Below, one piece after another: positions 47,332 through 61,090 of a DNA stretch of 64,000 nt (the stretch's first letter is position 1; the number at the start of each line of letters is the position of its first letter). Source of the DNA: Lophius americanus (Eukaryota; Chordata; Actinopteri; Lophiiformes; Lophiidae); NCBI GenBank assembly GCA_037951165.1, contig JBBDHG010000112.1, positions 868,501 through 932,500 of the forward strand, given 5' to 3'. The translations under genes and the position numbers were made by a program. Below the pieces are notes generated by a model that was not told the DNA's origin, ran no database searches, and saw only the letters and a list, made by a program, of their open reading frames with translations.

Positions 47332-50300
47332 GTAATAAGTATGTTATTTGCAAAAAAGTCATATTGAAAGATATGCAGACTTTATCAACTTTCCTCCAAT
47401 CTTTTTCTCTTTCTTACTTTTACACAAACATGAACAAGGTGTAGGTTACAACAAAGTGTATGGAAAATAAGTAGGCTACACACAATATAATATTGCACTA
47501 GCAATATGGAGTATATGATAAAATGATATAACTAAAGGAAGAAGTGCTTGTTTTTGGCTGACCGAGTCAATAAAAATAGTTTCTTTACATTAAGCACTAA
47601 TGATGAGAAATTCATTGCCAACGGTCATGTGTGCTCTTTGGTCTGTAATTCTGCCCATCAAGGCAACTATAAACAAAGAGTTATGGGAATTATTTTCTTT
47701 AAGGATATATATAATTATATTTTATTTAATTATATATAATTGATGTTGTACGTTGCTTAGACATTATAGATTCATGCTGCAACACTGAAGTCGAAAATCA
47801 TGGTACTCTCTAGTTGCTTGAGAATATGGGCTTACAAAACTGCCTTGTCATTAAAGGCAGTGCCTCAAAATTGTTACTGAGCTCCGCATCTCATTCAGAA
47901 GCCGGGCTCTCAGGCTATGCTCTGACACACTGGTTCTAAAACCAGGTTGTTGATATTCACTTTAACGAAGACCCGAGTACCTCCATTCTAGAAGGAACAC
48001 TTCTACAAAGAAAGCTTGGATGTCGCCAGTGCCTCTCATTATTCTGCTGTGGTTGTGCATTGGGGGTCGATGGTCTATATGAGTAGATGCTTGGATGATA
48101 ATGTACAGAAGTTTGTCTTTGTACACGGCCCCATATGTCAACCCAGATGGGGTTTGAGAATGTGAAAAGTTAGACCTGTTTCCCCTTTATACATTTTGTC
48201 GACATGCTTCAACTAGTGACTCATTGATTCCCATTGAACATTATGGGATGGACCCCACTTAAGCCTTTGATACTATAAGGTTTGTGGAGGATGAGATTGG
48301 ATTTTCCACTGTTAGTTGAGGCGAGTATGTGTGTTATAGTGCATTTATTCAGTTAGTGCATGTGTAACAACACCTGTACAGTACTCACGTAAGGCATGAA
48401 GAAGATGAGTTCAGTGGTAAGTCAGCAATGTTAATGTTATGTCAGTCTAATATAACATGAAGGATACTGTTTCACAAATAGACAAAATAGCATAAAGCTG
48501 ATGCTAGATGCTAGTACAACTACATTATTTAAGATAGTCTCTGAGCACAGTAATTACACTGACTAGACCAAACCATGTTTATTTGTAGTTGAGGTGGAGA
48601 TTAAGAAAAACACAATGCAGTTTAATCTATTGTCAATAAGGATTGAAAGTCTGGTTTAATATTGTTGTATCAAATAATTGCTTTGAGCTCTAACACTGAC
48701 TTAAGTGGGCTGTTTCTATTACAGTATGATAGTGTTTGATCACATGATACATTCCCTTCGAAGTCCAGACACTGGTGGTGCTGGTGGCGGATGACGCTGC
48801 TGAGACTAATGAATTATGAAGTTAGTGAGTCTGAAAACTTTTGGCAGTGGTGGGAAGATGGCAGGCGTGTCTAACAGCAGCATGAAGGAAATAGAGGAGG
48901 AGAGAGAATTATAAATAAAATCAGCAGCAAGTTGATAGGCTAACAATGAAAGTGTGTCACTGTGCCACTGGATAAATATTACCATCTGATGAGAACAGCT
49001 GATAGCTCTGCTCCGGACCATGAAGGCAAGAAATTCAGACTTAGCAAACACAAGAGGCGTGAATAAAAGTTCAATGTTAGAAATAAGTAAGTCTTCCTGA
49101 ACGAACTTCCTCCATAGAGTTACTTTTATTTAAACTGATATTTATGGTAATATTTTATTCATTCTTGTCTGTTCTCTTTACAGGTTTCGTATTCCTCATA
49201 GATTTGCTCACATGATCTATGAGACTATTTATTTTATATTTTAGGAGTCATTTAAGTAAAATTTCAAGCAAAGTTACCAAATATTTGATGACTGAAGATT
49301 ATCCAAGATGATTATCAGCCACTTTTCTTGGTTAACTTAATTATAGATTTAATATTGAGGATTTAAAATATGCTCAAAACAATGTATTAGATAATGTCAC
49401 TATGTATGTCACATAGTATGATGGATATTTTCCAACCGTTCTGACATTTCCAAACATAAATCTAACATAAACATAATTTTACTTAAAACCCTAAGGCATT
49501 ATCGAAAATGAAGCTCTAATTCAAGAAGCTGCTGGTGATGATATAACAGCCAAAAGAGCTGATGGGTAATCAGTTTCCTGTTTTCTTACTTACAGCGCTC
49601 CCAGGCATGTTTTGAGAATGAAAGATGACCCACTTAAAATCTGCCATTACTCTGCTTTGTATTTTCCAGTTGCCTTTCAAATACCAAATTTAAAAAAAAT
49701 CAGTCTGAGTGATACCTGATTATTTCATTGTGACTGCGTGGGTTGGTTCGGTTGCAGCACTCAGTCAGAACCGCAGCTAAACTGGATGCACTGTGTTACA
49801 TACTGTACTAGCGTTTGATTCATTCCCTATGGTCGACACCTTTCACTGTCAGCTTCGTCCTTTCATTTTAGAGACGTTCTATCTGCTGCTCTGAGGTATT
49901 TTAGCTTCACAGCGTCATGCTGGACAAAAAAAATCGAATGTTGGATTTTCAAAGTAAATTAACTCCATGAGTGAGATTGTCCGAAATTTTGTAAATAAGT
50001 TACAAACCTAAAATTTGGATCGACCGGCATCTCTCCTGATCTGGAGATGTTGTTTTTTTTGTGATTTTCTGTTACTGGGATTACTACAAAATTTATTATA
50101 GATTTTTAGGATTTACATGGAGGGGTAGGATATGTGTCAAGGAACTATCCAGTAGATTTTTGTGGTGATATACATCATCATATGGGTCCAGAATTGTATA
50201 AAGTAGTCTTTATTAGTCCCGTTGTGGGACTAAAAAAGGTTTATCTTTACCATGCAAAAAAGGCGCAATTACAAGATGTTTACTTCTAATGGTTATGGAT

Positions 50301-51969
50301 AATACACACAGATAACAATGAGATCCAACACACATAAATGTGTGATCTGGAGAAAGGTAACAATTCGGTGATCCAGAATGTTTAAATTTATAGGGCTCAT
50401 GGAAAATTCACAGTTGTCAAATAACAAATGATGCTACAGGCCAGCAGCTACATCAAACTGCAGCTGACCCTGTGCAGATTCAGCTTGGTGACAAATTTAA
50501 CAAGATGCTAGATTGTGAAGAAAACCATGAGTGAAATTCAGTTTTTCTCGATAATAATTATTGATTGAACTTTTTAAATAATTTGATTAATACGGAAAAG
50601 GAGGTGCCTTCAAAATGTTTGTGCTGTTCTGGTGCTGTCTAATGTTAACATCATTTGTGATGCTTTTGATTGAGGTCAGATGATCGTGCTTGGGTGGGGA
50701 TGACGCTGTGAAATCAGTGGTTTTAATCATCTTTTCCTCTTTCGACAGAAGTCATTCTGTTATTATATTGGAGATAATTTGTTGATAAGCTACTTGAGCT
50801 CTTTTATTAAATAAAGACACATCATGATCTCCTGACTCGTGGCATTTTATTATCTCAACATGATGTAGAAAGGCTTCTATTTATCACATCAAAGCAGACT
50901 GAAGGGTGTAGAAATTGCTGTGCTATTCAGAACTACCCTCTTTAGATTTTTTTCCCTAAATACTTGTGATACATAGGCAAGTGTAAAAATAGCTGCAGTC
51001 CTTCCTCATCGTCCTTTCAGCTTAATTTTGAACGCTTACATTTACATAGCTTGTTTATCTTATCATTGTTTCTTGCATGATTTAGATGATGGCTTAATTA
51101 GAGTTGTACGTTGCGTTTCTTTGTGTTGGTATTTACGAATGTGCGGGGTATCAGTTATGTGTGCCACGTTAACATACATTTTTTAAGTTAAATGCTGTCA
51201 GAGTGACTAAATAACCAGAGAAGGAAGAGAGAGCTAGAGGAAGGAAGGAATGGAGAAGAGAAGCAGACTGAGTCTGCTGACTCGGCATGCAGCAGCCAAT
51301 CAATAACTCAAATTCACATCCTCCCTCATAAACGTCTATGTTTGTGAAAAGGTGTACACTGTCTCTCACACACATGTTACTGGTGTCCACTAAGAATCTT
51401 TTTCTTCTTTTTTTCCCCAACAGTATCAGATCCATAAAACCTGCCCCACCCCCACCCACACACAAACACACACACGGCACTCAAAGAGGTGAGCTGTAGT
51501 ACTACTGCCAGCTCCTGCCTCCTGATTGTTGCGGTATCTCCCTGCGTAGTGTGGAGCAGCACCTCATCTCCTGCTGTTGATGTAAATGTGAAACCAGTTT
51601 GAGGTTTGACATGGTCCCTAACCACAGATTCCGGATCGCGTTCCACTAAGCCCCTGCTCATTGTTGTGCATTAGAGCCGCAGGAAGAAACCTGATATTTG
51701 CATTGCGGTGAAGGGGAAGTGCTGTCCATTCAGCCGAAAGTGCCCACTCAGGTGAAAATTGCTCTTAAATTTGACATAATTTGATTATTATGAGGTTTGG
51801 TGATTAGTATGCTCTCCTATCATCTTCTCATGACATAGCACTTTCACCATCATCATCATTTGGATGTGTTCGCTTCAGTGTCATACATCATACATACAGA
51901 GCAACCGTGTGTGTTCACAAACTGCCATACACACTTCTCCCTCACAAAGGTATGCACCTCAATCAATCA

Positions 51970-52350
51970 TAATCGCCTCCGCCAACGAGCAAAATAACAG
52001 CAAAATAACAGCAAAATAACAATCTAACACCTTCTGACGTTCCTCCTCTATTTGCAATTGCATACAGAACCGGATCATAATCTGGATCTGATAGATTAAA
52101 ATATAGATTTGAAGAAGGGAAATAAGTATTAGAATGGAGTTTGATGAAAGACATGCTTTGAAACCTTGGACTGCCACTTATATATAGCAGAGTTCATTCA
52201 GACTCAGAGAGTCATTCAAATGGATCCCATGTATCGGTGTAAAGTAAGAGCTTATACTATGTCCCCACGTGGGTGAAATGATACAACAATTGATTAGTGA
52301 TAATGGTGTTGGTGGAGGTATACACTTTGAGTGCTTTCTAGTTTATCCCT
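51970..52350. repeat. Degenerate dispersed fish repeat with inverted ends
   Basis: The left end reads CGCCTCCGCCAACGAGC and the right end TTGGTGGAGGTATACACTTT, then GAGTGCTTTCTAGTTT, resembling a common fish repeat containing 'ggcggaggtatgcgctct'. Three tandem copies of AGCAAAATAAC lie at 51988-52020. Confidence 0.4.
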
Positions 52351-53749
52351 GTGATATATGCACTTATACAAGTCTTGTAACATCTTTCATACTTGTTTAT
52401 TTCTTTTATCGATGTCTTCATGGTATTATTGCGTATCTTTAGATTATAGCATGCCTAATTTCGGTGTCACAATACGTTCAATAATTTGTGTGTTTGGAAA
52501 AAGTGTAATGCTGTGTCTATCTTCAATTATTTTTGGATTTGTGCACTTACTGGATCGGCTGCCTGCAGCCATTTGTGATGCACTCAGCATTGAGCTGAGC
52601 ACTTCAAATTTCCCACTGACGTAGCGATGCATGTTTCTTGTTTAGTTTAGCAACCGAATTCCATTTCTGACTTTTTGAAGCATTTAAATATATTGATATC
52701 TTGTCAAGATTTATAAGGTTAAATGGCCCCTGTGACATGAATATCCCGTTAAAGCATCAGGACATTTTATAATTTGGGTAAGATAGAAAGCAGTGTGTTG
52801 AATTACGCTGCATGATGTGATCTGTATCACTGTGAAGTTGCAACAGACAACGTCTTATTTTGACACATCATAAATTAAGCAATTGAGCGATCCGAAAGAA
52901 CAGTCCACACGTTCATCCGTAATGAAAGCACGGGTAGGACTTTCGCTACTTTATGTTCATGTGCGAACAAACCTGGAGTTTTGCTTTTCTTATCACAAAT
53001 CCGAGATATCCCACTGAATGAAAAAAGAGGGGAAGTGGTTGTGACCCTTTAAAATGGATAATCATAGACAGTGTATCACCAGCTACAAAGCAGGAACATG
53101 AATCGGCTTTGTTTGCGGACAGTGATAGTCAGAGTCGGCTGGTCAAAGGGAATGTGCAGTCAGGCCTTGACTGCATAGAGCTGCATGCCTCTCAATCATT
53201 TTCCTTCCAGGTTCTCTCTCCCTTTCTCACGCACACTCTTACTCTTTCTCACTCAATTTTATAAAAAAGCTTTATTAGTATGACTATGGACATACATTTC
53301 TGTTAAAATGTGTAGCTCTGTCTCCACTGTTGTGCTGTGGCACTCTCTCTAGTCGGCTCTTCTGGGAGCCCTGATGTTATATAGCGGTCTGTCTCGATGG
53401 CGTGGCTATTGTCGCTGAGTTTACATAGTTAAAGTCCCCCTCAGGTTCTGATCCGTCACTATGCTCAGGTAGTTGGCCACCATGGAACATCTGTTTAGAG
53501 TCAAAATATCACTGGAGTTATATATAACCCTAACCCTAACCCCAACACACAGCTTTTATAAGTTAACAATGGAGAAACATTACTGTGTTAACAGAGTAAA
53601 CATGTCAAACTAAATGAAATAAACACTAAACATCTTCAACTGGGACTAGTTTGGTTGTTCCTGGGTCCAAATTTGGGGCTGGCTTAATGTAATATGAAGG
53701 AGCTGGTGGAGGTGAGAAAGACATAAATAATTACAGGGTTTATACCCCC

Positions 53750-54030
53750 GCAGTGGGCAGCACAGTGGTGCAGTGGGTTACACTGTTACCCCACCTCAAG
53801 GACATTCTGACCACCTCTGTGTTCTTTCTATGTGGAGGTTCCCTGTGTGTAATCCAGCTTCCTCCCTAAATCCAAAAACATGACAAAATTGCCCATTGGT
53901 GTTTGATACATAGAGAGTCGTTAGGTAACAAGTATAGAGGCTGGATCTTAGAAACATTCTTGCAATGCAAATAGATCTGTTTCTCTCTGCCTGGCCCTCT
54001 GTGGCGTAGACTAGTGCATTCATGTGGACT
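53750..54030 (+). repeat. Dispersed fish repeat, longer fragment
   Basis: Begins GGGCAGCACAGTGGTGCAGT and continues through TATGTGGAGGTTCCCTGTGT, CCAGCTTCCTCCCTAAATCC and AAATTGCCCATTGG. This is the usual block order of a very common fish interspersed repeat. Confidence 0.7.
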
Positions 54031-54988
54031 CGCCAGATCCGACTTTCCTTATTTCATTTAATGATCAAAATATTTGCATTTGACTTTGCCCGTTGTAAAC
54101 CACTTGACTCAAATTCACCTTAATTCCCCCCTACTACTTTGTTCTTGGTGATTGAAAGTGTTTGTTGTGTATCCCCCTCACATTTTTTTCTTTTTGTCGG
54201 CACCACCTACCATTTGGTTTTTATTGCTACAGAGCTGGTAATTCCAGGCCGAAGGGCATAAGTGGGGCCTTGAGTGGAATTCAATCACATTTGGAAGTGA
54301 TTACAGAAGTTTTTCCAACAACATGAGTGCAGTCATCCTGTTACTCAGAAAAACTGCTGACAAAATGGACAGATGTGGTACTCTGACAAAAAACGTCAAA
54401 TATCTTCATATATATGACTATATGTCTATATAGTAAGCTATAAAGAAAGGGTTGTATCTTACAACAGGTCTGTTGTGTCAGCTCTTGGAGCAAAGTACAT
54501 TGACTTCCAAACTATTGATATGTCTGTGTTTGTTTACGGAGTTGAGTTTATCACCATCGTTTCTTCGTATTGTGCTTTTATTCTCACCTCAAATTTAGTT
54601 TTCTGCAACAACATGTTATGTAGATGAGGGAATGTACGGAGACACACAATGACACTGTTGGTGGGTGTGTTTGACCTATTTTGGCCTGTTGGGAGACATG
54701 ATTAGTTTTAGTTGCCCTAAGGATGAGGGTATGTCTGTCGGTCTTGTCACAATAAGTGATCCTTTGGATTCTTCCCTCTTTTTTGTAATGAATTGATGTG
54801 GATTTTTAGAAATAGAGGAAAGATCAACGTCAGACTTTAGAATATGCCAACAAATCTTGGACAGAGAATCTATTTTGTTTTTTGGCACTCTTTAAATCAG
54901 TCAGAGCACATCTGTTCAGTGCTAACTCCTTTGCTTGGTCGTTTCACCGAGATGGATATCGGCATTGTACATATCAACTAATTAAAAG

Positions 54989-55751
54989 TAGAGGTGCATC
55001 GATCGATCGACCGGCCGATCTATCGGCGCCAGGAGGCCTATTTTGATGAAATCGGCAATTGTCCGAGCAGCTTCACTTGAGGCCGGATACAAGCATGTGG
55101 CGTACATCTCACAAGTAAACCACAATACTAAAAGCTTGCAATTGAAACACCGTTAAGGACGAAATAAGGCATCTCTCAACCTCGAAAGCATTCGTCACAA
55201 CAAACTTAATCATATACTTCAAATTTAATCACGTGAGGAAAAGCAAGATGAGAAGCTAATTTAAGCAGAGCAGCTAAAGCTAGCCGAAGCTCAGAGCCAG
55301 CCACGAGCTAGCTTTATGTATGTATATGCTGTAATTTAAAGTTTTAAAACTTAAGGACAAAGTAAGCTGCGGTGGAACAACCACTAAAGCATTCGGCACA
55401 ACAAACTTAATCACACACTTCAAATTTAATCACCCGGGCAACATAGCAAGTTTAGAAACTAACGTTAGCAAAGCGGCTAAAGCCAGTGGGAGCTCCGAGC
55501 CAGCCACGAGCCCCAAAGTCCTTGAAAAATGCCAACAAATAACATATAATGGACTGAAAGATGCTTATAAAGTTTTATTTTCACTTCGAAATGTCACACA
55601 ATTGGAGGGTCACATCAATTACGGAGGGTAATTGATGGAGATTTTTGGACTTTTAAGAAAAAAAATTTGAATTGGCAAAAATCGGTATCGGCCAATTAGA
55701 CTTTATAAATATTGGTGATCGGCCAAGAAAACTGCATTCGGTGCATCATTA
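54989..55751. mobile_element. hAT-like nonautonomous element (MITE)
   Basis: The left end TAGAGGTGCATCGATCGATC and right end GGTGCATCATTA are imperfect inverted repeats (10 of the first 14 positions match). They are flanked by an 8-bp duplication with one mismatch, ATTAAAAG (54981-54988) and ATCAAAAG (55752-55759), the target length of hAT elements. GATCGATCGACCGGCCGATC near the left end and ATCGGTATCGGCC near the right are typical of this fish family. No transposase is present. A ~200-bp internal block is duplicated (55145-55310 and 55350-55515). Confidence 0.75.
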
Positions 55752-57392
55752 ATCAAAAGCCTTCTCCTTCAAATCCTCTATAGAATCATAGATCCTTTTA
55801 AAATGAAAAAAAAAAACAGAAAACGATTTGAAGACACTTTTATGTCTGTGTTCTAACAAAAAGCCAATTAGATAACGTTGCCCTCATGTGTAAGAAACAA
55901 CATTTTCTTTACTTGAGTGTGATGTAAACTGTAAATTCAACATGATGACAATGTCAATTAGTTATGTGGTAAACATTATGTTGACAAAACCTTCTCTCCG
56001 TGGATGTGTACCGTTTAACAATTTTTCTATAAATTTGTATTTTTGAACAGATAGAGGTGGATATTCATTTCATAATATCCCGCAAAGAATAAATTGGTTG
56101 CACAGATAGAGTCCATGTTTGTCTGTAAATAAAAATCTTTTTCAAAGCTGAAGAGTTTACTTTTCGCTAAATCAATAAATCACTGTGTTGAAGGGATTGG
56201 ATGTGTTAGTCTTGTCGAAAACACCTGAAGCCTCCAGCCTGTCATCACAGTGTTATGTCAGTGAAAAACAAGTGACATCAAGAGTCCAGTTTTTTTAACA
56301 ATTAATCGTTGAATCCCTAATGATTAAGAAATTCCTCAAACTTTGAAAATGAGACCACGGAGAATGTTTCTATCTTACATTGGGATGGCGCATTGTGTAG
56401 ATTAGTGGTGGCTGTACTTTTGGCAGGGCTACATTATAAACTTCCACTAGGGTGCTTTTAATAAAAAAAATAAAAACAATCTGAGTCATATTCAGAGATC
56501 CAGCTTTTCTTTTTGATAGCTTCAAGATAAGAGAGTATTTTGTTTTGAAAACTAATAGCAGGGATAGACCAATCGGAGCTTCAGATAAAACTCTGCCCCC
56601 TCCCTTAAGCCTGCCCATCATACACAGACAAATTCTCTTTTTCAACGTCAGACAGAAAAGGGTGTCACTCTCCTCTCTTCATTCTAAACAGGTTTCATAA
56701 TTACATCAACTAATTTCCGCCCCATCCTGCTGGGGTTTTGTATAAGTTGCAGCTTGAACGTATGGTGCTTCTAACAGTTAGATTTTTCTTTCACCAGATC
56801 AACTCCTTCTTATCTCGGTAGTAAGGTAAAATGTGTTTTTTGCAGGAATACATTCATAGGGCAGAATGCATATTTCCGCGTTGGCTTATCATTGTCGGCC
56901 ATCTGACACATGAATCACCAACCTTCATAGTTATAAACCCCCAGAAAAGATTTAACCTCCCCCTCATCACTCTCACTGCTGAACATACCGTACACGCACA
57001 TTCATGAACACAACTTTTTTAGTTTAGTTTACACGGCTGGCCTGAATCTTTGTTGTTCTCAAGAGCTCATAAAAATCAGCAACTTTACCAGCAACAAAAT
57101 AAAAGCATTCTGCATAAATAAAGTCCCTGTGATCATATACAGAAACATCACACTATGGAAGTATCACATACATATATCTTAGTTCTGGGTGAATGAAATA
57201 TTCCAGTTGAAAATCTTTATTGATTGCTTAATGTAATTTGTTGAGAACAAAATAACGAAAGAACTATCAATGGTAACCAAAACCATTAACCAATTGAGGA
57301 CTGGATTCAGAATCATACTCAAAATCAAAGTGGAGAAATGAGATCCCAGGCTAATCCAACTTTCTGGAATTACCCCCAAGACAACTCATAAT

Positions 57393-57600
57393 ATGGCTCA
57401 GTAGTGTTTATGGCCTCCACCAGCATGTATGCACTCCCTACAAAGTCTGGATGTGCTCCTGATGACACGACTGATGGTCTCCTGGAGGATCTCCCCCCAG
57501 ACCTGGATCAGGGCATCAGTCTGCTCCTGGAAAGTCTGTGGTTCAATGGGGCCGCGGTGGATTCAACGACACATGATGTCCCAGAGGTGCACATATCTCT
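57393..57600 (-). mobile_element. Tc1-like transposase, C-terminal fragment
   Basis: Read on the minus strand this gives HLWDIMCR, a stop, then IHRGPIEPQTFQEQTDALIQ, VWGEILQETISRVIRS and LCRECIHAGG, the C-terminal end of Tc1/mariner transposases. The in-frame stop and lack of the catalytic part mark it as dead. It belongs to a different subfamily from the element at 29399. Confidence 0.85.
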
Positions 57601-59487
57601 GGGAAACACATATAGATTATAAACATATTCACACCTCATATACAGATTATAAAGTTGGTGGAGTTAGTTCGTGTGCTTAGCACTATATGATACTATTTTA
57701 AATTATAACATCGACGTGTCTGCTTACAGAAATATTTGTTTGCCATGTTTATACACAAGTCTGTCAACAAAAGCATTTACCATTCAGCATGGACCAACAA
57801 CAGCCAGTACTTGAATTTATCATACTTAAGACTGTGTCTGAGCATCACAGTGCACATTAGTAGTCCACGTGTAAACATTTTTTCCAGTCACAGTCATTTA
57901 CACATTCACATTCATAAAGATCTATAAATAAGGAATAATGTGTCATTTAATCAATCATCACATCTCCAGCAGTCAAAACTTCCAACTCACTTTGTAATTC
58001 TACTCATACACATAGTCAGGCCTCATCTCTGTGTTGGCAGATGGGATGGGTAGTGCATTATGAATGACAGCCATATGTCTTCTAGCTGTCAGTCTGGGAA
58101 GGGGACAGCTTGAGTGAATATCTAACCACTTCCCTGAAGCTGGTGTAATCGTTAGTCATCGTTTTTTTCCGTTAACCATTCAAACATGAAGAAATCAAAC
58201 AATAATTTTTGCCTTAAATATTTTGTTCTTTATGCAGAACGGACTCACAATAGCTAAACTCTGTGTGTAAAGTGTAGTCCCTTTTACACAACCTGTTGAG
58301 GCCAGAATTAGTTATGAAGGTAGAACAGTGGATCGGAATGGTCGGTGGGGGGTGCATTGTTCTCTGATGGCAGGCACTTTGTTGCAATGTTATTGTGTAA
58401 CAACTGTGAAAAAATGGCTTGTGACATATTTTTTCCTTCCTGATTTGAATACACTATTTAATGTGTTTAATTGGAGGAACTGAAACGATTGAAGATTTAA
58501 CTTGGACTCAGAATAGGTCTTTTCCTTTCTGCGAGAGCCAGATGATGTAATTGGTCCAACAGTTGTCATACCAGTGAATTAACAACAGATTTAACATCTT
58601 TAATCATGTACTTCATTGCTTCGTACTATTGAAGATGTCCAGAGAATCTTAGCTCAGCTTTTCAAATCCAGTGCAATGTAAGACTTTTTCATGATTTGCA
58701 AAAAGCTCAAACTTTTACAGTTTTTTCTTCCTGAAGTAAAGTCAAATATTTCCCTTAATGTGTTTCTACATGCAAACATAGGTACAGCCGACTTACTGAC
58801 TTTCAGTCATACGTTGTTAGTTATTTGGATGCAAGATTTGCCCGGCCCCATACTAACATGCAAATACGTTTGCTGTGGTGGCGGTGCCTCCTCAAATTAT
58901 GTGTTTTTAATCAAATCGTGTTCAAATGGACCCGCTCTGGTGCCTGCATCGGAATTCCTGTATTTCTTGGATAGGACATCTAGAGTGATGTAAATTTTCC
59001 TGGTTGGCTAGCACTTCAACCACATCCATATGAAAAGCAAATAATTAACATCACATGCTGTCAGACTCATAATTGAACCTACTGCATGTTGCCTTCAGAT
59101 GCCTTTTTAGAAAAACAAGAATTCTAAAGATTTTCAATGCCCCGAATACAGTACATGTATCATACATATGTCATTCTCTATAGACATAAATATATGGCAA
59201 ATAGCACTCGTACCACAAAACAATTTACAATTGTTTTACATATCCAAAGCCCATTTCATATTTTTTATTTGTTTTTATAATTTATTCAAATTAAATAAAA
59301 CTGTTGTTACATTTTTAATTAATCAATATATGGATTACTGGATATAAATGAGCAAACTACACAAATGATCAAGTTATCCTTAATAATTTAACTCACATCT
59401 ACACATATAATATAAACATGCATTTACATATACACATGAGCATATACCCATACATGCATACAAGCATACACATATATGTTTATACAA

Positions 59488-59514
59488 AAACTGCTAATGG
59501 GGCATTAGCAGTTT
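59488..59514 (+). repeat. Perfect 12-bp stem with 3-base loop
   Basis: AAACTGCTAATG-GGG-CATTAGCAGTTT, followed by ATTTAT. It is in cers1 intron 1, in an AT-rich surrounding with TATACA repeats. Confidence 0.8.
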
Positions 59515-60964
59515 ATTTATGTGCTTTTGCTGACTGGCAGTGTGTATTTGTATATTAGCTAGATATTTACCTCCATGATACACATTTAGATTTCAATTGA
59601 ATCCTTAATAATGTATGCGTAAAATAAGGTGGGTAATCATACACTAGTATAGTGGTGCTTTGGCCGTAGGATTAATGCAACAAATCAGAGTGTTGTCTAG
59701 TTATCACTTTAAAAGCCAGGTGTGCCTGATGCATTTCTATCTTAACAGCGGGAGTTGCATTTGTTGAGAAGCATCTGGCCTTGGATCCATGGCCCTCAGC
59801 ATCTCCAAAACCAGCAAGTCGTTTTCAGTGCATATGAGCTCTTGCCTCATATGTTTAACTGAAGAGGAAGAGGACGGCTGCTGCACTTCTCTGTGTGTGC
59901 AGTGGTTAGCAGATCCATTGATCAGCTGGCTATGTCATTATATTTATTCAAAATAAAGCAGGTGGGATGTGGGTGTGTGAAATAAGATATGTTTAAATGA
60001 GGAAACTTGTCTCCACCATAGACTTTTAGTGCACCACCCAGTTAAAGTTGTTGTTCTAAACATCCCAAAAGTACACACACAGTTCAGGTTCATGCAGTGA
60101 ACTTGTTTTGAGTTGAGCCGCTGCCCTCCTGATAAATCTTCATCCTGATCCTTCTACAGAGGATACTGAAGTATTGGTTTCAGTCGAAGGTATTAATTGT
60201 GACACCAAACGAGCTGGATGAGTTTCCCATTCGAAGGTGGTTGAGTTTCTTAATGTGTTTTCACTCCTACATCACAGTTTTATTATAGCGAGACCAGCCT
60301 CACTGTCTCAAAGATGCACCTGCGGCTTTTCCACATTTAAACTCGCTCATGAAGGGTTCCAATAAGAACCTCAGTTCAAGACTTGTCATTCATACTACAG
60401 GTTTTAACATTAATTGAGACCATATGTGACTCACTCAAGCATTTCACTGGTCAAGCTAATTACACATCCAAACATGTGTCCAGACTTAAAGTTAAAAGAT
60501 TTTCTCAGCGTTAGTTGCTCAATAAGTATTAAATATTGTGAGAAAGGAATGGCAAGAAGAATAAGAATAGATGGATTAGATAAAGAACATGTGAAGAACA
60601 TGATGCTTACTTCGAACCTTGAACCTTCAATACCTCATTTAGACAAGCAATACTCTGTACCATCTGTCACACGAACAAATATTCTTTCCAGCAAAAAATT
60701 AATTCAGTTAAGGATCCTTCCGCCTGTGTGTGAGACATGAGCTTTATCTGCAGTGACAGCTGGTCCGCTCATCACCTGATTAAAAAGGCAGGGAGATGGG
60801 AGAATTGGATGGGTGAAATAGTTTTTTCTTTATTGATATTCTGTTTGACATGAGAGAGAATAGACGTTTTAAGAAAGATATATCTTGTATGGCGAGGAAA
60901 ATGGTATACTAACTTACTTAAAAGCACTTTAAAAGACTAAGTCACCTCAAATCGTGTTGGAAAG

Positions 60965-61090
60965 TATAGGATAGGACTTTATTGATCCTCTTTAGGCGGC
61001 ATTCCAGTGCCAGAGCAGCAGACAAGGAAGACAGTAAATACAGATTAATTAATCATATCATATTTTATATCATATACAAAATATGATATT
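60965..61090 (+). repeat. Dispersed fish repeat tail
   Basis: AGGACTTTATTGATCCTC followed by GCATTCCAGTGCCAGAGCAG resembles the widespread fish repeat 'actttattgatccc...cagcagc'. An AT-rich imperfect palindrome (ATCATATTTTATATCATATA) follows. Confidence 0.5.

Noticed and set aside
51377..51661. 94-codon minus-strand open frame in the cers1 intron
   Set aside because: Crosses a CA-rich run and shows no domain or splice context.
53525..53543. Telomere-like TAACCC repeats
   Set aside because: Only about three units; common by chance in fish introns and not an interstitial telomere.
60414..60740. 108-codon plus-strand open frame in the cers1 intron
   Set aside because: No resemblance to CERS1 or any family I know; probably chance.
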